From contig JAWKWT010000005.1 of NCBI GenBank assembly GCA_041397365.1, forward strand, positions 186,001 to 250,000: 64,000 nt of DNA, written 5' to 3'. The position numbers and the translations under genes were made by a program. The notes beneath the pieces are model-generated. The model was given only the letters and a program-made list of their open reading frames with translations. It had not been told where the DNA came from and did not search any database. Shown piece by piece: positions 47,561 through 57,764 of the stretch (within the stretch, counting starts at the first letter, position 1; each line of letters opens with the position of its first letter). This DNA comes from P52-10 sp041397365. GTDB lineage: Bacteria > Pseudomonadota > Alphaproteobacteria > Rhizobiales > Xanthobacteraceae.

Positions 47561-48964
47561 TTACATATGAATCGCGCGCTTGGCGACGTTCATCGCCGCT
47601 TCCTTGACGGCCTCCGAGCGCGTCGGATGCGCGTGGCAGGTTCGGGCGAGGTCTTCCGACGAGCCGCCGAACTCGATCAGCACGGTGCATTCGTGAATCA
47701 TCTCGCCGGCCTCCATGCCGACGATATGCGCGCCGAGCACGCGGTCGGTCTTGGCGTCCGCCAGAAATTTCACGAAGCCGTCGGTCTGCTGATTGGCCTT
47801 GGCGCGGCCGTTCGCCATGAAGGGAAACTTTCCGATCGTATAGGCGATGCCGGCGGCCTTCAGCTCTTCTTCCGTCTTGCCCACCGAAGCGACTTCCGGC
47901 GAGGTGTAGACCACGCCCGGAATGGCGTCGTAGTTCACATGCCCGGCCTGGCCTGCGAGAATTTCCGCGACCGCGATGCCTTCGTCCTCGGCCTTGTGCG
48001 CCAGCATCGGTCCGCGGATCACGTCGCCGATCGCATAGATGCCCGGCACGTTGGTGGCGAAATGCCCGTCCACTTCGACGCGGCCGCGCGCATCGAGCGC
48101 GACGCCGGCCTCCTTCAGCCCGAGCCCTTCGGTGTAGGGCACGCGGCCGATCGCCACCAGTACGACATCCGCTTCGATGATCTCCGTAGCCCCGCCCGCG
48201 GCGGGCTCGACACTGGCCTTCAGCGTCTTGCCGGAGGTGTCGACGCCCGTGACCTTCGCGCCGAGCTTGAACGCCATGCCCTGCTTTTCCAACAACCGCT
48301 GGAATTGCCGCGCGACCTCGCCATCCATGCCGGGCAGGATGCGATCGAGAAACTCGACCACCGTCACCTGCGCGCCGAGCCGTCGCCACACCGAGCCGAG
48401 TTCGAGCCCGATCACGCCGGCGCCGACGACCAGCAGCTTGCCGGGCACCTTGTCCAGCGTCAGCGCGCCGGTGGATGAAACGATACGCTTTTCGTCGATC
48501 TCGATGCCTTTCAGTTTGGCGACATCGGAGCCGGTGGCGATGACGATGTTCTTCGTCTCCAGCACTTTCGTGGTGCCGTCATCGGCCTTCACCTCGACCT
48601 TGCCGGGGCCGACGATGCGGCCCGTGCCCTGATGCGACTCGATCTTGTTCTTCTTGAACAGGAACTCGATGCCCTTGACGTTGCCGTCGATCGCCTCGTC
48701 CTTGAACTTCAGCAGCGACGGCAGGTCGAGTTCAGGCTTGCCGACCTTGATACCCATTTTCGCGAAGGCATGGCCCGCTTCCTCGAAGCGCTCGGAAGCG
48801 AACAGCAGCGCCTTCGACGGGATGCAGCCGATGTTCAGGCAGGTGCCGCCGAAGGTCGGTGACTTCTCGACCACGGCGACCTTCATGCCGAGCTGCGCCG
48901 CGCGGATCGCGCAGACATAGCCGCCGGGGCCGGTGCCGATAACGATGAGATCGTAGGGCGTCAT
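47561..48964 (-). CDS. lpdA: dihydrolipoyl dehydrogenase (E3)
   Basis: 467 residues. LIVIGTGPGGYVCAIRAAQLG binds FAD, GGTCLNIGCIPSKALL contains the redox-active disulfide, LLVVGAGVIGLELGSVWRRLG binds NAD, and GDVIRGPMLAHKAEDEGIA and the C-terminal HAHPTRSEAVKEAA (catalytic His/Glu) are intact. It reoxidises lipoate for 2-oxoglutarate dehydrogenase. Last gene of the TCA run, downstream of sucB and the MAPEG gene. Confidence 0.97.
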   Translation of the reverse strand: MTPYDLIVIGTGPGGYVCAIRAAQLGMKVAVVEKSPTFGGTCLNIGCIPSKALLFASERFEEAGHAFAKMGIKVGKPELDLPSLLKFKDEAIDGNVKGIEFLFKKNKIESHQGTGRIVGPGKVEVKADDGTTKVLETKNIVIATGSDVAKLKGIEIDEKRIVSSTGALTLDKVPGKLLVVGAGVIGLELGSVWRRLGAQVTVVEFLDRILPGMDGEVARQFQRLLEKQGMAFKLGAKVTGVDTSGKTLKASVEPAAGGATEIIEADVVLVAIGRVPYTEGLGLKEAGVALDARGRVEVDGHFATNVPGIYAIGDVIRGPMLAHKAEDEGIAVAEILAGQAGHVNYDAIPGVVYTSPEVASVGKTEEELKAAGIAYTIGKFPFMANGRAKANQQTDGFVKFLADAKTDRVLGAHIVGMEAGEMIHECTVLIEFGGSSEDLARTCHAHPTRSEAVKEAAMNVAKRAIHM

Positions 48965-48985
48965 TCGACCAACTCCAGTTCACAA

Positions 48986-49381
48986 TCACCGAGGGAAAAA
49001 GACTTGCGCCACCACAAGCACGATGCCGATCGAAGCGAGCTGCCAAAGGACGGTTCGCGCATACGGTATCGCAAAAGCGTAGGCCGGCAGATAGAGGGCG
49101 CGGGCCACGAGATAAAGGCATGAGCCGGTGAGACTGAGCCTCCCATTGCTGCCGCTTGTCTGAACGATCAGAACGGCCGCCGCCAACAGCGGGAATGTCT
49201 CGAGATAATTGCGGAGCGCCCGCTCCAGGCGACCCGCCATCTGCTCGGGTCGCAAGTTCGCGTCGCGTGGCCCCGTCGTGTAGGCGTTACCGACTTGAGC
49301 CTTGAACGAAAAGCTCTGGGCACCGACGTGAACGAAGCCGAGCAGAACCGCGCCGGCGAGAAGCCACAGCTCGATGGTCAT
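48986..49381 (-). CDS. MAPEG family membrane protein
   Basis: 131 residues with four membrane helices (LWLLAGAVLLGFVHVGAQ, FPLLAAAVLIVQ, LYLVARALYLPAYAF, TVLWQLASIGIVLVVAQVF). RPEQMAGRLERALRNYLETFPL contains the conserved Arg/Asn/Glu of bacterial MAPEG proteins, relatives of glutathione-dependent eicosanoid enzymes. Inserted between sucB and lpdA in the same direction with short gaps, so co-transcription is likely. Function in bacteria unknown. Confidence 0.88.
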   Translation of the reverse strand: MTIELWLLAGAVLLGFVHVGAQSFSFKAQVGNAYTTGPRDANLRPEQMAGRLERALRNYLETFPLLAAAVLIVQTSGSNGRLSLTGSCLYLVARALYLPAYAFAIPYARTVLWQLASIGIVLVVAQVFFPR

Positions 49382-49399
49382 CGCGCTTCTCAGCAGCTT

Positions 49400-50629
49400 C
49401 TAAAGATCCAGCACGAGCCGCGCCGGGTCTTCCAGGCTTTCCTTGACGCGCACGAGGAACGTCACGGCTTCCTTGCCGTCGATCACGCGGTGATCGTAGG
49501 ACAGCGCCAGATACATCATCGGGCGGATTTCGACCTTGCCGCCGACGGCCACCGGCCGCTCCTGAATCTTGTGCATGCCGAGAATGCCGGACTGCGGCGC
49601 GTTCAGGATCGGCGTCGACATCAGCGAGCCATAGACGCCGCCATTGGAGATGGTGAAGGTGCCGCCCTGCATCTCGTCGATCTTGAGCTGACCATCGCGC
49701 GCCCGGCGGCCGAAATCGGCGATGTCCTTTTCCACCTGCGCGATCGACTTGCGGTCGCAATCGCGCACCACCGGCACGACGAGGCCCTTATCGGTGCCGA
49801 CCGCGACCGCGATGTGGTAATAGTTCTTGTAGATGAGGTCGGTGCCGTCGATCTCGGCATTGACGGCGGGCACATCCTTCAACGCCTGCACGCAGGCCTT
49901 CACGAAGAAGCCCATGAAGCCGAGCTTCACGCCGCTCTTCTTCTCGAACAGATCCTTGTACTGCGCGCGCAGCGCCATCAGGCTGCTCATGTCGACCTCG
50001 TTGAAGGTCGTCAGCATCGCAGCCGTGTTCTGAACTTCCTTCAGGCGTCGGGCGATGGTCTGGCGCAGCCGCGTCATCTTCACGCGCTCCTCGCGCGAGG
50101 CATCGTCCGGCGCGGACGGGGCGCGCACCTGCACGGCGGCGGCGGGCTGATCGACCGGCGTCGGCTGCGACGCGGCCTTCTCGATCGCGGCCAGCATGTC
50201 GCCCTTGGTGACGCGGCCGTCCTTGCCCGAGCCCGGCACGGTGGACGGATCGACGCCGCTCTCGGCGGAGAGCTTGCGCACCGACGGCGCGGGCGGCGCA
50301 TCGGCCGGGGCGCTCCTGGCCGGTGCGGGAGCGGCGGCGGCAGGCGCGGCAGGCTTTTCGGCGGCCGGCGCTGCGGCGGGTTTCGCACCGGCGGCGCCTT
50401 CGGTGATCTGCCCGAGCAGCGCGCCGACCGCGACCGTGTCGCCATCCTTCGCCGCGATCTCGCCGAGAATGCCGGCGGCCGGAGCCGGCACCTCGATCGT
50501 CACCTTGTCGGTTTCAAGCTCCACCAGCGGCTCGTCGACGGCCACCGGATCGCCAGGCTTCTTGAACCATTTGCCGATGGTGGCTTCGGTCACGGATTCG
50601 CCGAGGGTCGGCACGCGGATATCGGTCAT
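49400..50629 (-). CDS. sucB: 2-oxoglutarate dehydrogenase E2 (dihydrolipoamide succinyltransferase)
   Basis: 409 residues from ATG 50629 (MTDIRVPTLGESVTEATIGK), selected over an upstream in-frame start by family alignment. The lipoyl domain carries the modified Lys in VELETDKVTIEV, then an Ala/Pro linker (about 80-115), the E3/E1-binding domain (VRKLSAESGVDPSTVPGSGK) and the catalytic domain with FMGFFVKACVQALK and the active-site His in YDHRVIDGKEAV. Core of the OGDH complex. Confidence 0.97.
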   Translation of the reverse strand: MTDIRVPTLGESVTEATIGKWFKKPGDPVAVDEPLVELETDKVTIEVPAPAAGILGEIAAKDGDTVAVGALLGQITEGAAGAKPAAAPAAEKPAAPAAAAPAPARSAPADAPPAPSVRKLSAESGVDPSTVPGSGKDGRVTKGDMLAAIEKAASQPTPVDQPAAAVQVRAPSAPDDASREERVKMTRLRQTIARRLKEVQNTAAMLTTFNEVDMSSLMALRAQYKDLFEKKSGVKLGFMGFFVKACVQALKDVPAVNAEIDGTDLIYKNYYHIAVAVGTDKGLVVPVVRDCDRKSIAQVEKDIADFGRRARDGQLKIDEMQGGTFTISNGGVYGSLMSTPILNAPQSGILGMHKIQERPVAVGGKVEIRPMMYLALSYDHRVIDGKEAVTFLVRVKESLEDPARLVLDL

Positions 50630-50662
50630 CTCATCGTTTCCTCTTGAAATCGTCCCCGTCAT

Positions 50663-50746
50663 CGTCCGCGAAGCGGACGTTCAGCCATCCCTGCGGCAAT
50701 GATCGAATATGCTTCGGGATGACCGGATGCCCGCCTTCGCGGGCAT
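50663..50746. repeat. two perfect hairpins between sucA and sucB
   Basis: CGTCCGCGAAGCGGACG (50663-50679) and ATGCCCGCCTTCGCGGGCAT (50727-50746) in a 133-bp spacer. They resemble dispersed palindromes (GTCATCGTCCGCG...GGGATGACCGG) of this group and may modulate sucA/sucB stoichiometry. Confidence 0.75.
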
Positions 50747-50762
50747 GACGGCCTTTAATGGC

Positions 50763-53720
50763 TCAGCCCAGCGCCTCTTCGAGAAATGCCTTGAGCTGCG
50801 TCAGGTGGCGGGACATCAGGCCCGTCGCGGTCGCGGCCGATGCCGGGCGGCCGGCATAGCGCGGCCGCTTGTGCGCGGCGCCCGCCTGGTTCAGCACCCA
50901 TTCGAGATAGGGTTCGATGAAGTGCCACGCACCCATATTGCGCGGCTCCTCCTGGCACCAGACGATCTCCGCCTGCTTGAAGCGGCTGAGGTCCTGCACC
51001 AGCGTCTTCATCGGCACCGGATAGAGCTGCTCGACACGCAAGAGATAGATATTGTCGATGCCGCGCTTCTCGCGTTCCTCATAGAGATCGTAATAGACCT
51101 TGCCGGAGCACAGGATGACGCGGCGAATCTTGTCGTCGTCGACCAGCCGGATCTTCTCGTTCTTCAGCATCTCCGCGTCATCGTAGAGAATGCGATGGAA
51201 CGAGGTGCCGGGACCGAGCTCCTCCAGCGTGGAGACGGCGCGCTTGTGGCGCAGCAGCGATTTCGGCGTCATCAGGATCAGCGGCTTGCGGATTTCGCGA
51301 TGAAGCTGACGGCGCAGGATGTGGAACAGGTTCGCCGGCGTTGTGCAGTTGGCGACCTGCATGTTGTCTTCGGCGCACATTTGCAGGAAGCGCTCCAGCC
51401 GCGCCGAGGAGTGTTCCGGTCCTTGCCCCTCATAGCCATGCGGGAGCATGCAGACGAGGCCGGACATGCGCAGCCATTTGCGCTCGCCGGACGAGATGAA
51501 CTGGTCGAACAGCACCTGCGCGCCGTTGGCGAAGTCGCCGAACTGCGCCTCCCAGATCGTCAGCGCGTTCGGCTCGGCCAGCGAGTAGCCATATTCGAAA
51601 CCGAGCACCGCTTCTTCGGAGAGGCTGGAGTTCAACACCTCGTAGCGCGCCTGCTCGCCGCCGAGATGGTTGAACGGCGTGTAGCGCTCCTCGTCTTCCT
51701 GATCGAACAGCACCGAATGCCGCTGCGTGAACGTGCCGCGCTCGGAATCCTGTCCCGACAGGCGAACGCGATTGCTCTCCTTCAGCAGCGTGCAGAAGGC
51801 GAGCGCCTCGGCGGTCGCCCAGTCGATATCCTGGCCGGTCTCGATCGCCTTGCGCCGGTTTTCGAGGAAGCGCTGGATCGTGCGGTGGACGCGGAAACCG
51901 TCCGGCACCGACGTGATCTTCGCGCCGATGTCCTTCAGCTTCGCCAGCTCGACGCCGGTGTTGCCGCGGCGCGGGTCCTCCAGCAGATCGGCGGCCTTCA
52001 GGCCCGCCCAGCGGCCGTCGAGCCAGTCCGCCTTGTTGGCCTTGTAGCCGGTGCCGGCCTCGAACTCCGCTTCCAGCCGCGCGCGCCAGTCGGCCTTCGC
52101 CTTGTCGACCTCGCCTTCAGTGACGACGCCGTCGGCGACCAGCTTCTTCGCATAGATATCGAGCGTCGAGGCCTGCGAACGGATCTTCTTGTACATCAGC
52201 GGCTGGGTGAAGCCGGGCTCGTCGCCTTCGTTGTGACCGAAGCGGCGATAGCAGAACATGTCGATGACGACCGGCTTGTGGAATTTCTGCCGGAACTCGG
52301 TCGCGACCTTGGCGGCGAACACCACCGCTTCCGGATCGTCACCATTCACATGGAAGATCGGCGCGTCGATCATCTTGGCGACGTCCGACGGATAGGGCGA
52401 GGAGCGCGAATAGCGCGGATAGGTGGTGAAGCCGATCTGGTTGTTGACGATGAAATGCAGCGAACCGCCGGTGCGGTAGCCCTTCAGGTCCGAGAGGCCG
52501 AAACATTCGGCGACGACGCCCTGGCCAGCGAACGCCGCGTCGCCATGCAGCAACAGCGGCATCACGGAGATACGCTGGTCCGGCGGATCGCCGTGCTGGT
52601 CCTGCTTCGCCCGCACCTTGCCGAGCACCACCGGATCGACGATCTCCAGATGCGAGGGGTTCGCCGTCAGCGACAGGTGAACGCGATTGCCGTCGAAATC
52701 GCGGTCCGACGACGCGCCGAGGTGATATTTCACGTCGCCCGAGCCTTCGATCTCGTCCGGCGTCGAGGAACCGCCCTTGAATTCGTGGAACAGCGCGCGG
52801 TGCGGCTTGGCCATCACCTGCGTCAGCACGTTCAGCCGGCCGCGATGCGGCATGCCGATGACGATTTCCTTCACGCCGAGATTGCCGCCGCGCTTGATGA
52901 TCTGCTCAAGCGCCGGGATCAGCGATTCGCCGCCGTCGAGACCGAAGCGCTTGGTGCCGGTGAATTTCACGTCGCAGAATTTTTCGAAGCCTTCGGCCTC
53001 GACCAGCTTTTGCAGGATCGCGCGCTTGCCTTCCGGCGTGAAGCTGATCTCCTTGTCCGGCCCCTCGATGCGCTCCTGAATCCACGCCTTCTGCTGCGGG
53101 TTCGAGATGTGCATGAATTCAACGCCGAGCGTCTGGCAATAGGTGCGCTGGCAGATCGCCACGATCTCGCGCAGCGTGCCGAAATCCAGGCCCAGCACAT
53201 GGTCGAGGAAGATCTTGCGGTCGAAATCGGCGTCGGTGAAGCCGTACGAGCGCGGATCAAGCTCCTCGTGATCCTTCGGCGCTTCGAGGCCGAGCGGATC
53301 GAGATTGGCGTGGAAGTGGCCGCGCATGCGGTAGGCGCGGATCAGCATCAGCGCGCGGATCGAATCGCGCGTCGCCTGCTGGATGTCGCCCGCCGACATC
53401 TCGACACCCCTGGCCTGCGCCTTGGCGGCGAGCTTGGTGCCGACCGTCTTCTCGATCGCGACCCAGTTGCCGTCCAGCGCGGCGATGGTCTCATCGGACG
53501 AGACGACCGGCCAGTTCGGCTTTTCCCAGGACGGCCCCTCCGCGCCGCGCTTCACGTCCTCCGGAGCGTCCTTCAGGCTCGTGAAGAAGTCCTGCCACTC
53601 GCGATCGACCGAAGCCGGGTCCTGCTCGAACCGCGCATACAGCTCCTCGATATAGGGACCGTTGGAACCGTACAGAAACGAGGATCGGGCAAAAGCGGCA
53701 TTCGCGTCTTGGCGAGACAT
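50763..53720 (-). CDS. sucA: 2-oxoglutarate dehydrogenase E1 component
   Basis: 985 residues from ATG 53720 (MSRQDANAAFARSSFLYGSN). N-terminal E2-binding segment YIEELYARFEQDP, then ANLDPLGL, VIGMPHRGRLNVLTQVM, the ThDP region LLHGDAAFAGQGVVAE with VNNQIGFTTYPRYSRSS, and the C-terminal ARFGDFANGAQ-type region seen as EAQFGDFANGAQVLFDQF and CMLPHGYEGQGPEHSSAR. Full length and intact in frame. It decarboxylates 2-oxoglutarate and transfers succinyl to the E2 lipoyl group. Confidence 0.97.
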   Translation of the reverse strand: MSRQDANAAFARSSFLYGSNGPYIEELYARFEQDPASVDREWQDFFTSLKDAPEDVKRGAEGPSWEKPNWPVVSSDETIAALDGNWVAIEKTVGTKLAAKAQARGVEMSAGDIQQATRDSIRALMLIRAYRMRGHFHANLDPLGLEAPKDHEELDPRSYGFTDADFDRKIFLDHVLGLDFGTLREIVAICQRTYCQTLGVEFMHISNPQQKAWIQERIEGPDKEISFTPEGKRAILQKLVEAEGFEKFCDVKFTGTKRFGLDGGESLIPALEQIIKRGGNLGVKEIVIGMPHRGRLNVLTQVMAKPHRALFHEFKGGSSTPDEIEGSGDVKYHLGASSDRDFDGNRVHLSLTANPSHLEIVDPVVLGKVRAKQDQHGDPPDQRISVMPLLLHGDAAFAGQGVVAECFGLSDLKGYRTGGSLHFIVNNQIGFTTYPRYSRSSPYPSDVAKMIDAPIFHVNGDDPEAVVFAAKVATEFRQKFHKPVVIDMFCYRRFGHNEGDEPGFTQPLMYKKIRSQASTLDIYAKKLVADGVVTEGEVDKAKADWRARLEAEFEAGTGYKANKADWLDGRWAGLKAADLLEDPRRGNTGVELAKLKDIGAKITSVPDGFRVHRTIQRFLENRRKAIETGQDIDWATAEALAFCTLLKESNRVRLSGQDSERGTFTQRHSVLFDQEDEERYTPFNHLGGEQARYEVLNSSLSEEAVLGFEYGYSLAEPNALTIWEAQFGDFANGAQVLFDQFISSGERKWLRMSGLVCMLPHGYEGQGPEHSSARLERFLQMCAEDNMQVANCTTPANLFHILRRQLHREIRKPLILMTPKSLLRHKRAVSTLEELGPGTSFHRILYDDAEMLKNEKIRLVDDDKIRRVILCSGKVYYDLYEEREKRGIDNIYLLRVEQLYPVPMKTLVQDLSRFKQAEIVWCQEEPRNMGAWHFIEPYLEWVLNQAGAAHKRPRYAGRPASAATATGLMSRHLTQLKAFLEEALG

Positions 53721-53847
53721 GAGCGCATCCTGATTGGAGGTCACGAAAATACGCAACACGCCCCCGGAATCAGCACGATCCGGGTGCGTCGGCTCACTCT
53801 ACCCTATTTTTATCTCGTTGGGGTGACGAAACGTACCAAATTATGAA

Positions 53848-54732
53848 TCAGGATTTCAAAACTTCAACGAGGGTTTTGCCGAGCCGCGCGGGCGACGGCG
53901 ACACCCTGATGCCGGCCGATTCCATCGCCGCGATCTTCGAATCCGCACCACCCTTGCCGCCGGCGATGATCGCCCCCGCATGGCCCATGCGGCGGCCCGG
54001 AGGTGCCGTGCGGCCGGCGATGAAGCCGACCATGGGCTTTTTCCGGCCGCGTTTGGCTTCGTCCCGCAGGAACTGGGCCGCATCCTCCTCGCCGGAACCG
54101 CCGATTTCGCCGATCATGACGATGGATTCGGTTTTTGGATCGGCCAGGAACATTTCAAGAATTTCTATAAACTCGGTTCCCTTGATCGGGTCGCCGCCGA
54201 TTCCGGCCGCCGTGGTCTGGCCGAGACCCTCGGCGGTCGTCTGATAGACGGCCTCATAGGTCAGCGTGCCGGAGCGCGAGACGATCCCGACATTGCCCGG
54301 CTTGAAAATGTTTCCCGGCATGATGCCGATCTTACATTCGCCGGCCGTCATCACGCCCGGACAGTTCGGGCCGATCAGCCGCGATTTCGAGCCCGACAGC
54401 GACCGCTTCACCCGCTCCATGTCCAGCACCGGGATACCCTCGGTGATGGTGACGATCAGCGGGATTTCCGCGTCGATCGCCTCGCAGATCGCATCCGCGG
54501 CGCCCGCCGGCGGCACATAGATGACGCTGGCGTCCGCGCCGGTCTTCTCCCGCGCTTCGGCGACCGTGTCGAAGATCGGCAGGCCGAGATGGGTGCCGCC
54601 GCCTTTGCCGGGCGAGGTGCCGCCGACCATTTTGGTGCCGTAGGCGATCGCCGCTTCCGAATGGAAGGTGCCATTCTTGCCGGTAAAGCCCTGGCAGATG
54701 ACCTTGGTGTTCTTGTCGATCAGGATGGACAT
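53848..54732 (-). CDS. sucD: succinate-CoA ligase subunit alpha
   Basis: 294 residues. MSILIDKNTKVICQGFTGKNGTFHSEAAI, GLPIFDTVAEAREKTGADAS, the CoA-binding Rossmann region, GPNCPGVMTAGECKIGIMPG and the phosphohistidine segment RRMGHAGAIIAGGKG are present. It couples succinyl-CoA cleavage to NTP synthesis. In most relatives sucD follows sucC directly; here a DUF559 gene is interposed. Confidence 0.97.
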   Translation of the reverse strand: MSILIDKNTKVICQGFTGKNGTFHSEAAIAYGTKMVGGTSPGKGGGTHLGLPIFDTVAEAREKTGADASVIYVPPAGAADAICEAIDAEIPLIVTITEGIPVLDMERVKRSLSGSKSRLIGPNCPGVMTAGECKIGIMPGNIFKPGNVGIVSRSGTLTYEAVYQTTAEGLGQTTAAGIGGDPIKGTEFIEILEMFLADPKTESIVMIGEIGGSGEEDAAQFLRDEAKRGRKKPMVGFIAGRTAPPGRRMGHAGAIIAGGKGGADSKIAAMESAGIRVSPSPARLGKTLVEVLKS

Positions 54733-54737
54733 TGAAA

Positions 54738-55304
54738 CTACCTTTCCGGCAATTCTGAACCTCCCCCTGCAAGGGGGAGGTCGGCGCGATCGCCGCCGAG
54801 TTTACGCCGCCAGCGTAAACCCGGCGGAGCGCGCCGGGTGGGGGTCATCCTCAAGTGTCGCTGGCGAGCAATCTCAGCGACGATCGCTTCGAGCACTCCC
54901 GGCAGATTCTCGTTCACATCGGAATTCCAAAACCGCAAAACGGATACCCCATGTTTGGATAGCCAACGGGTTCGTTCCACATCCTTTGCCAATGCAGCCG
55001 CTTCAGCGTGCTGACTGCCGTCCAGTTCGATCGCGAGACCAAGCGACGCACAGTAAAAATCCAAAACATAGGGACCGGCCGGATGCTGCCGGCGAAAGTC
55101 AGCGCCAAGCGCTCTTCGCCTCAGACGCTGCCAGAGCCTGACTTCAACGTCCGTGCCGGCGGCTCGCAGTTCGCGAGCGCGCTTCGTTTTCGTCGGCGTT
55201 CGGTTGAATTTCGTCGCTCCGACTCCCACCCGACCCGCTTCGCGGGTCGACCTCCCCCTTTCAGGGAGAGGTGAAGGTGAGGCTGCCGATCCGTTCTCGA
55301 TCAT
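54738..55304 (-). CDS. DUF559 (Vsr-fold) endonuclease domain protein within a palindromic element
   Basis: 188 residues if started at ATG 55304; a GTG at 55229 (VGVGATKFNRT) gives a shorter, more typical protein. The DUF559 core runs RTPTKTKRARELRAAGT, VEVRLWQRLRRRALGADFRRQ, GPYVLDFYCASLGLAIELDG, SQHAEAAALAKDVERTRWL and VLRFWNSDVNENLPGVLEAI, with the D...ELDGSQH catalytic pattern of Vsr-like nucleases. The N-terminal PSPLPERGRSTREAGRVGVG and C-terminal RADLPLAGGGSELPER are simply translated flanking palindromes. It lies between sucC and sucD, probably co-transcribed. DNA substrate unknown. Confidence 0.8.
   Translation of the reverse strand: MIENGSAASPSPLPERGRSTREAGRVGVGATKFNRTPTKTKRARELRAAGTDVEVRLWQRLRRRALGADFRRQHPAGPYVLDFYCASLGLAIELDGSQHAEAAALAKDVERTRWLSKHGVSVLRFWNSDVNENLPGVLEAIVAEIARQRHLRMTPTRRAPPGLRWRRKLGGDRADLPLAGGGSELPER
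54758..54845. repeat. left palindromic end of the DUF559 element
   Basis: Contains the hairpin CCTCCCCCTGCAAGGGGGAGG (54759-54779) then TCGGCGCGATCGCCGCCGA, a second hairpin AGTTTACGCTGG-like region and CGGGTGGGGGTC. The right end (55225-55273) carries the same modules in inverted orientation. Confidence 0.75.
55225..55273. repeat. right palindromic end of the DUF559 element (inverted copy)
   Basis: Read on the minus strand: ACCTCTCCCTGAAAGGGGGAGG, then TCGACCCGCGAAGCGGGTCG (a perfect hairpin), then GGTGGGAGTC. This matches the module order of 54758-54845 reading inward. Confidence 0.75.
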
Positions 55305-55324
55305 CGCAAATGCCTGGTTTGAAC

Positions 55325-56520
55325 CTAGCCGGCTTCCTTCACTGCCTTGACGATCTTCTGCGCGGCGTCGTCGAGATTGTCGGCGGGCACCACGTTCAGA
55401 CCCGATTCCTTGATGATCTTCTTGCCGAGATCGACATTGGTGCCTTCGAGCCGCACCACTAGCGGAATCTTCAGGCCCACCTCGTTGACGGCCGCCACCA
55501 CGCCCTCGGCGATGACGTCGCATTTCATGATGCCGCCGAAGATGTTGATGAGGATGCCCTTCACCGCCGGATCGGAGGTGATGATCTTGAACGCCGCCGT
55601 CACTTTTTCCTTGGTCGCGCTGCCGCCGACATCGAGGAAGTTCGCCGGCGCCATGCCGTACAGCTTGATGATGTCCATCGTCGCCATTGCAAGGCCGGCG
55701 CCGTTGACCATGCAGCCGATCGAGCCGTCCAGCGCGACATAGTTCAGGTCGAATTTCGACGCCTCGATTTCCTTCGGGTCCTCCTCGGTCTCGTCGCGCA
55801 GCACGACGATGTCCGGATGACGGTAGAGCGCGTTGGAGTCGAACGAGATTTTCGCGTCGGGCAGAGGAGCTTGCCGCCCTTGGTGACCAGCGGGTTGACC
55901 TCCAGCATCGACATGTCCTTGGCGCGGAAGGCCGTATAGAGCCTCGTCACCAGGTCTTCGGCCTGCTTCGCCAGATCGCCGGAAAGATTTAGCGCTTTGG
56001 CGACGCGGCGGCCATGATGCGGCATGATGCCGGTCGCCGGGTCGACGGAGAAGGAGACGATTTTTTCCGGCTTGTTGTGCGCCACATCCTCGATGTTGAC
56101 GCCGCCCTCGGTCGAGACCACGAACGACACGCGCGAGGTTTCGCGGTCGACCAGCGCCGAGAGGTAGAACTCCTTGTCGATGTCGGAGCCTTCCTCGACA
56201 TAAAGGCGGTTGACCTGCTTGCCGTCGGGGCCGGTCTGCACCGTGACCAGCGTCGCGCCGAGCATCTGCTGCGCGAAGGTCTTGACCTCATCGACCGACC
56301 TGGCGAGGCGGACACCCCCTGCCGTGCCGGCGGAGGCTTCCTTGAATTTTCCCTTGCCGCGGCCGCCAGCGTGGATCTGGCTTTTCACCACCCACAGCGG
56401 CCCGCCGAGTTCTTTGGCGGCGGCTTCCGCGTCAGCCGCCTTGAGCAGGGGCACGCCGCGCGAGACGGGCACCCCGAACTCCTTCAAGACCGCTTTCGCC
56501 TGGTATTCGTGGATATTCAT
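55325..56520 (-). pseudogene. sucC: succinate-CoA ligase subunit beta (ADP-forming), single frameshift
   Basis: Starts MNIHEYQAKAVLKEFGVPVS at 56520 with an ATP-grasp domain (LWVVKSQIHAGGRGKGKFKEA, VNRLYVEEGSDIDKEFYLS). At about 55862 the frame shifts after VTKGGKLL; adding one C restores LLLPDAKISFDSNALYRHPD. The other frame continues RDETEEDPKEIEASKFDLNYV, DGSIGCMVNGAGLAMATMD, GGIMKCDVIAEGVV to the normal end VKAVKEAG at 55325. About 398 residues when repaired. Probably a consensus error. Confidence 0.93.
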
Positions 56521-56636
56521 TCGAGTGCCCCCCGAGCTTCAATTTCCACGCATCATCGTTGACGCGGCCGTCCGAGCGTATTCCCCAAAAGTCGATAGCC
56601 GTCCTTCAGTCGAACACGCTCGGTATCACTTGACGC

Positions 56637-57602
<966 letters not shown>

Positions 57603-57764
57603 GAAGCCTGTCCTTCTGAGAACCCGAGCCTTCTGAAAATCCGAGGAAGACGGGAAGGCGGGAATTGAGGGAAACCTGCCCGGTCGATAAACCTTTCGCG
57701 CCACCCGTTCAAGTCGCCTCGATTCAATTCTTGGCGCGGCATGACAGGGCTGGCGGCTGTGCCG

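Noticed and set aside
49295..54000. Very long plus-strand ORFs (for example 50709-53846)
   Set aside because: They are antisense shadows of GC-rich sucB and sucA; composition is Arg/Ala/Asp/Glu-rich without domain motifs.
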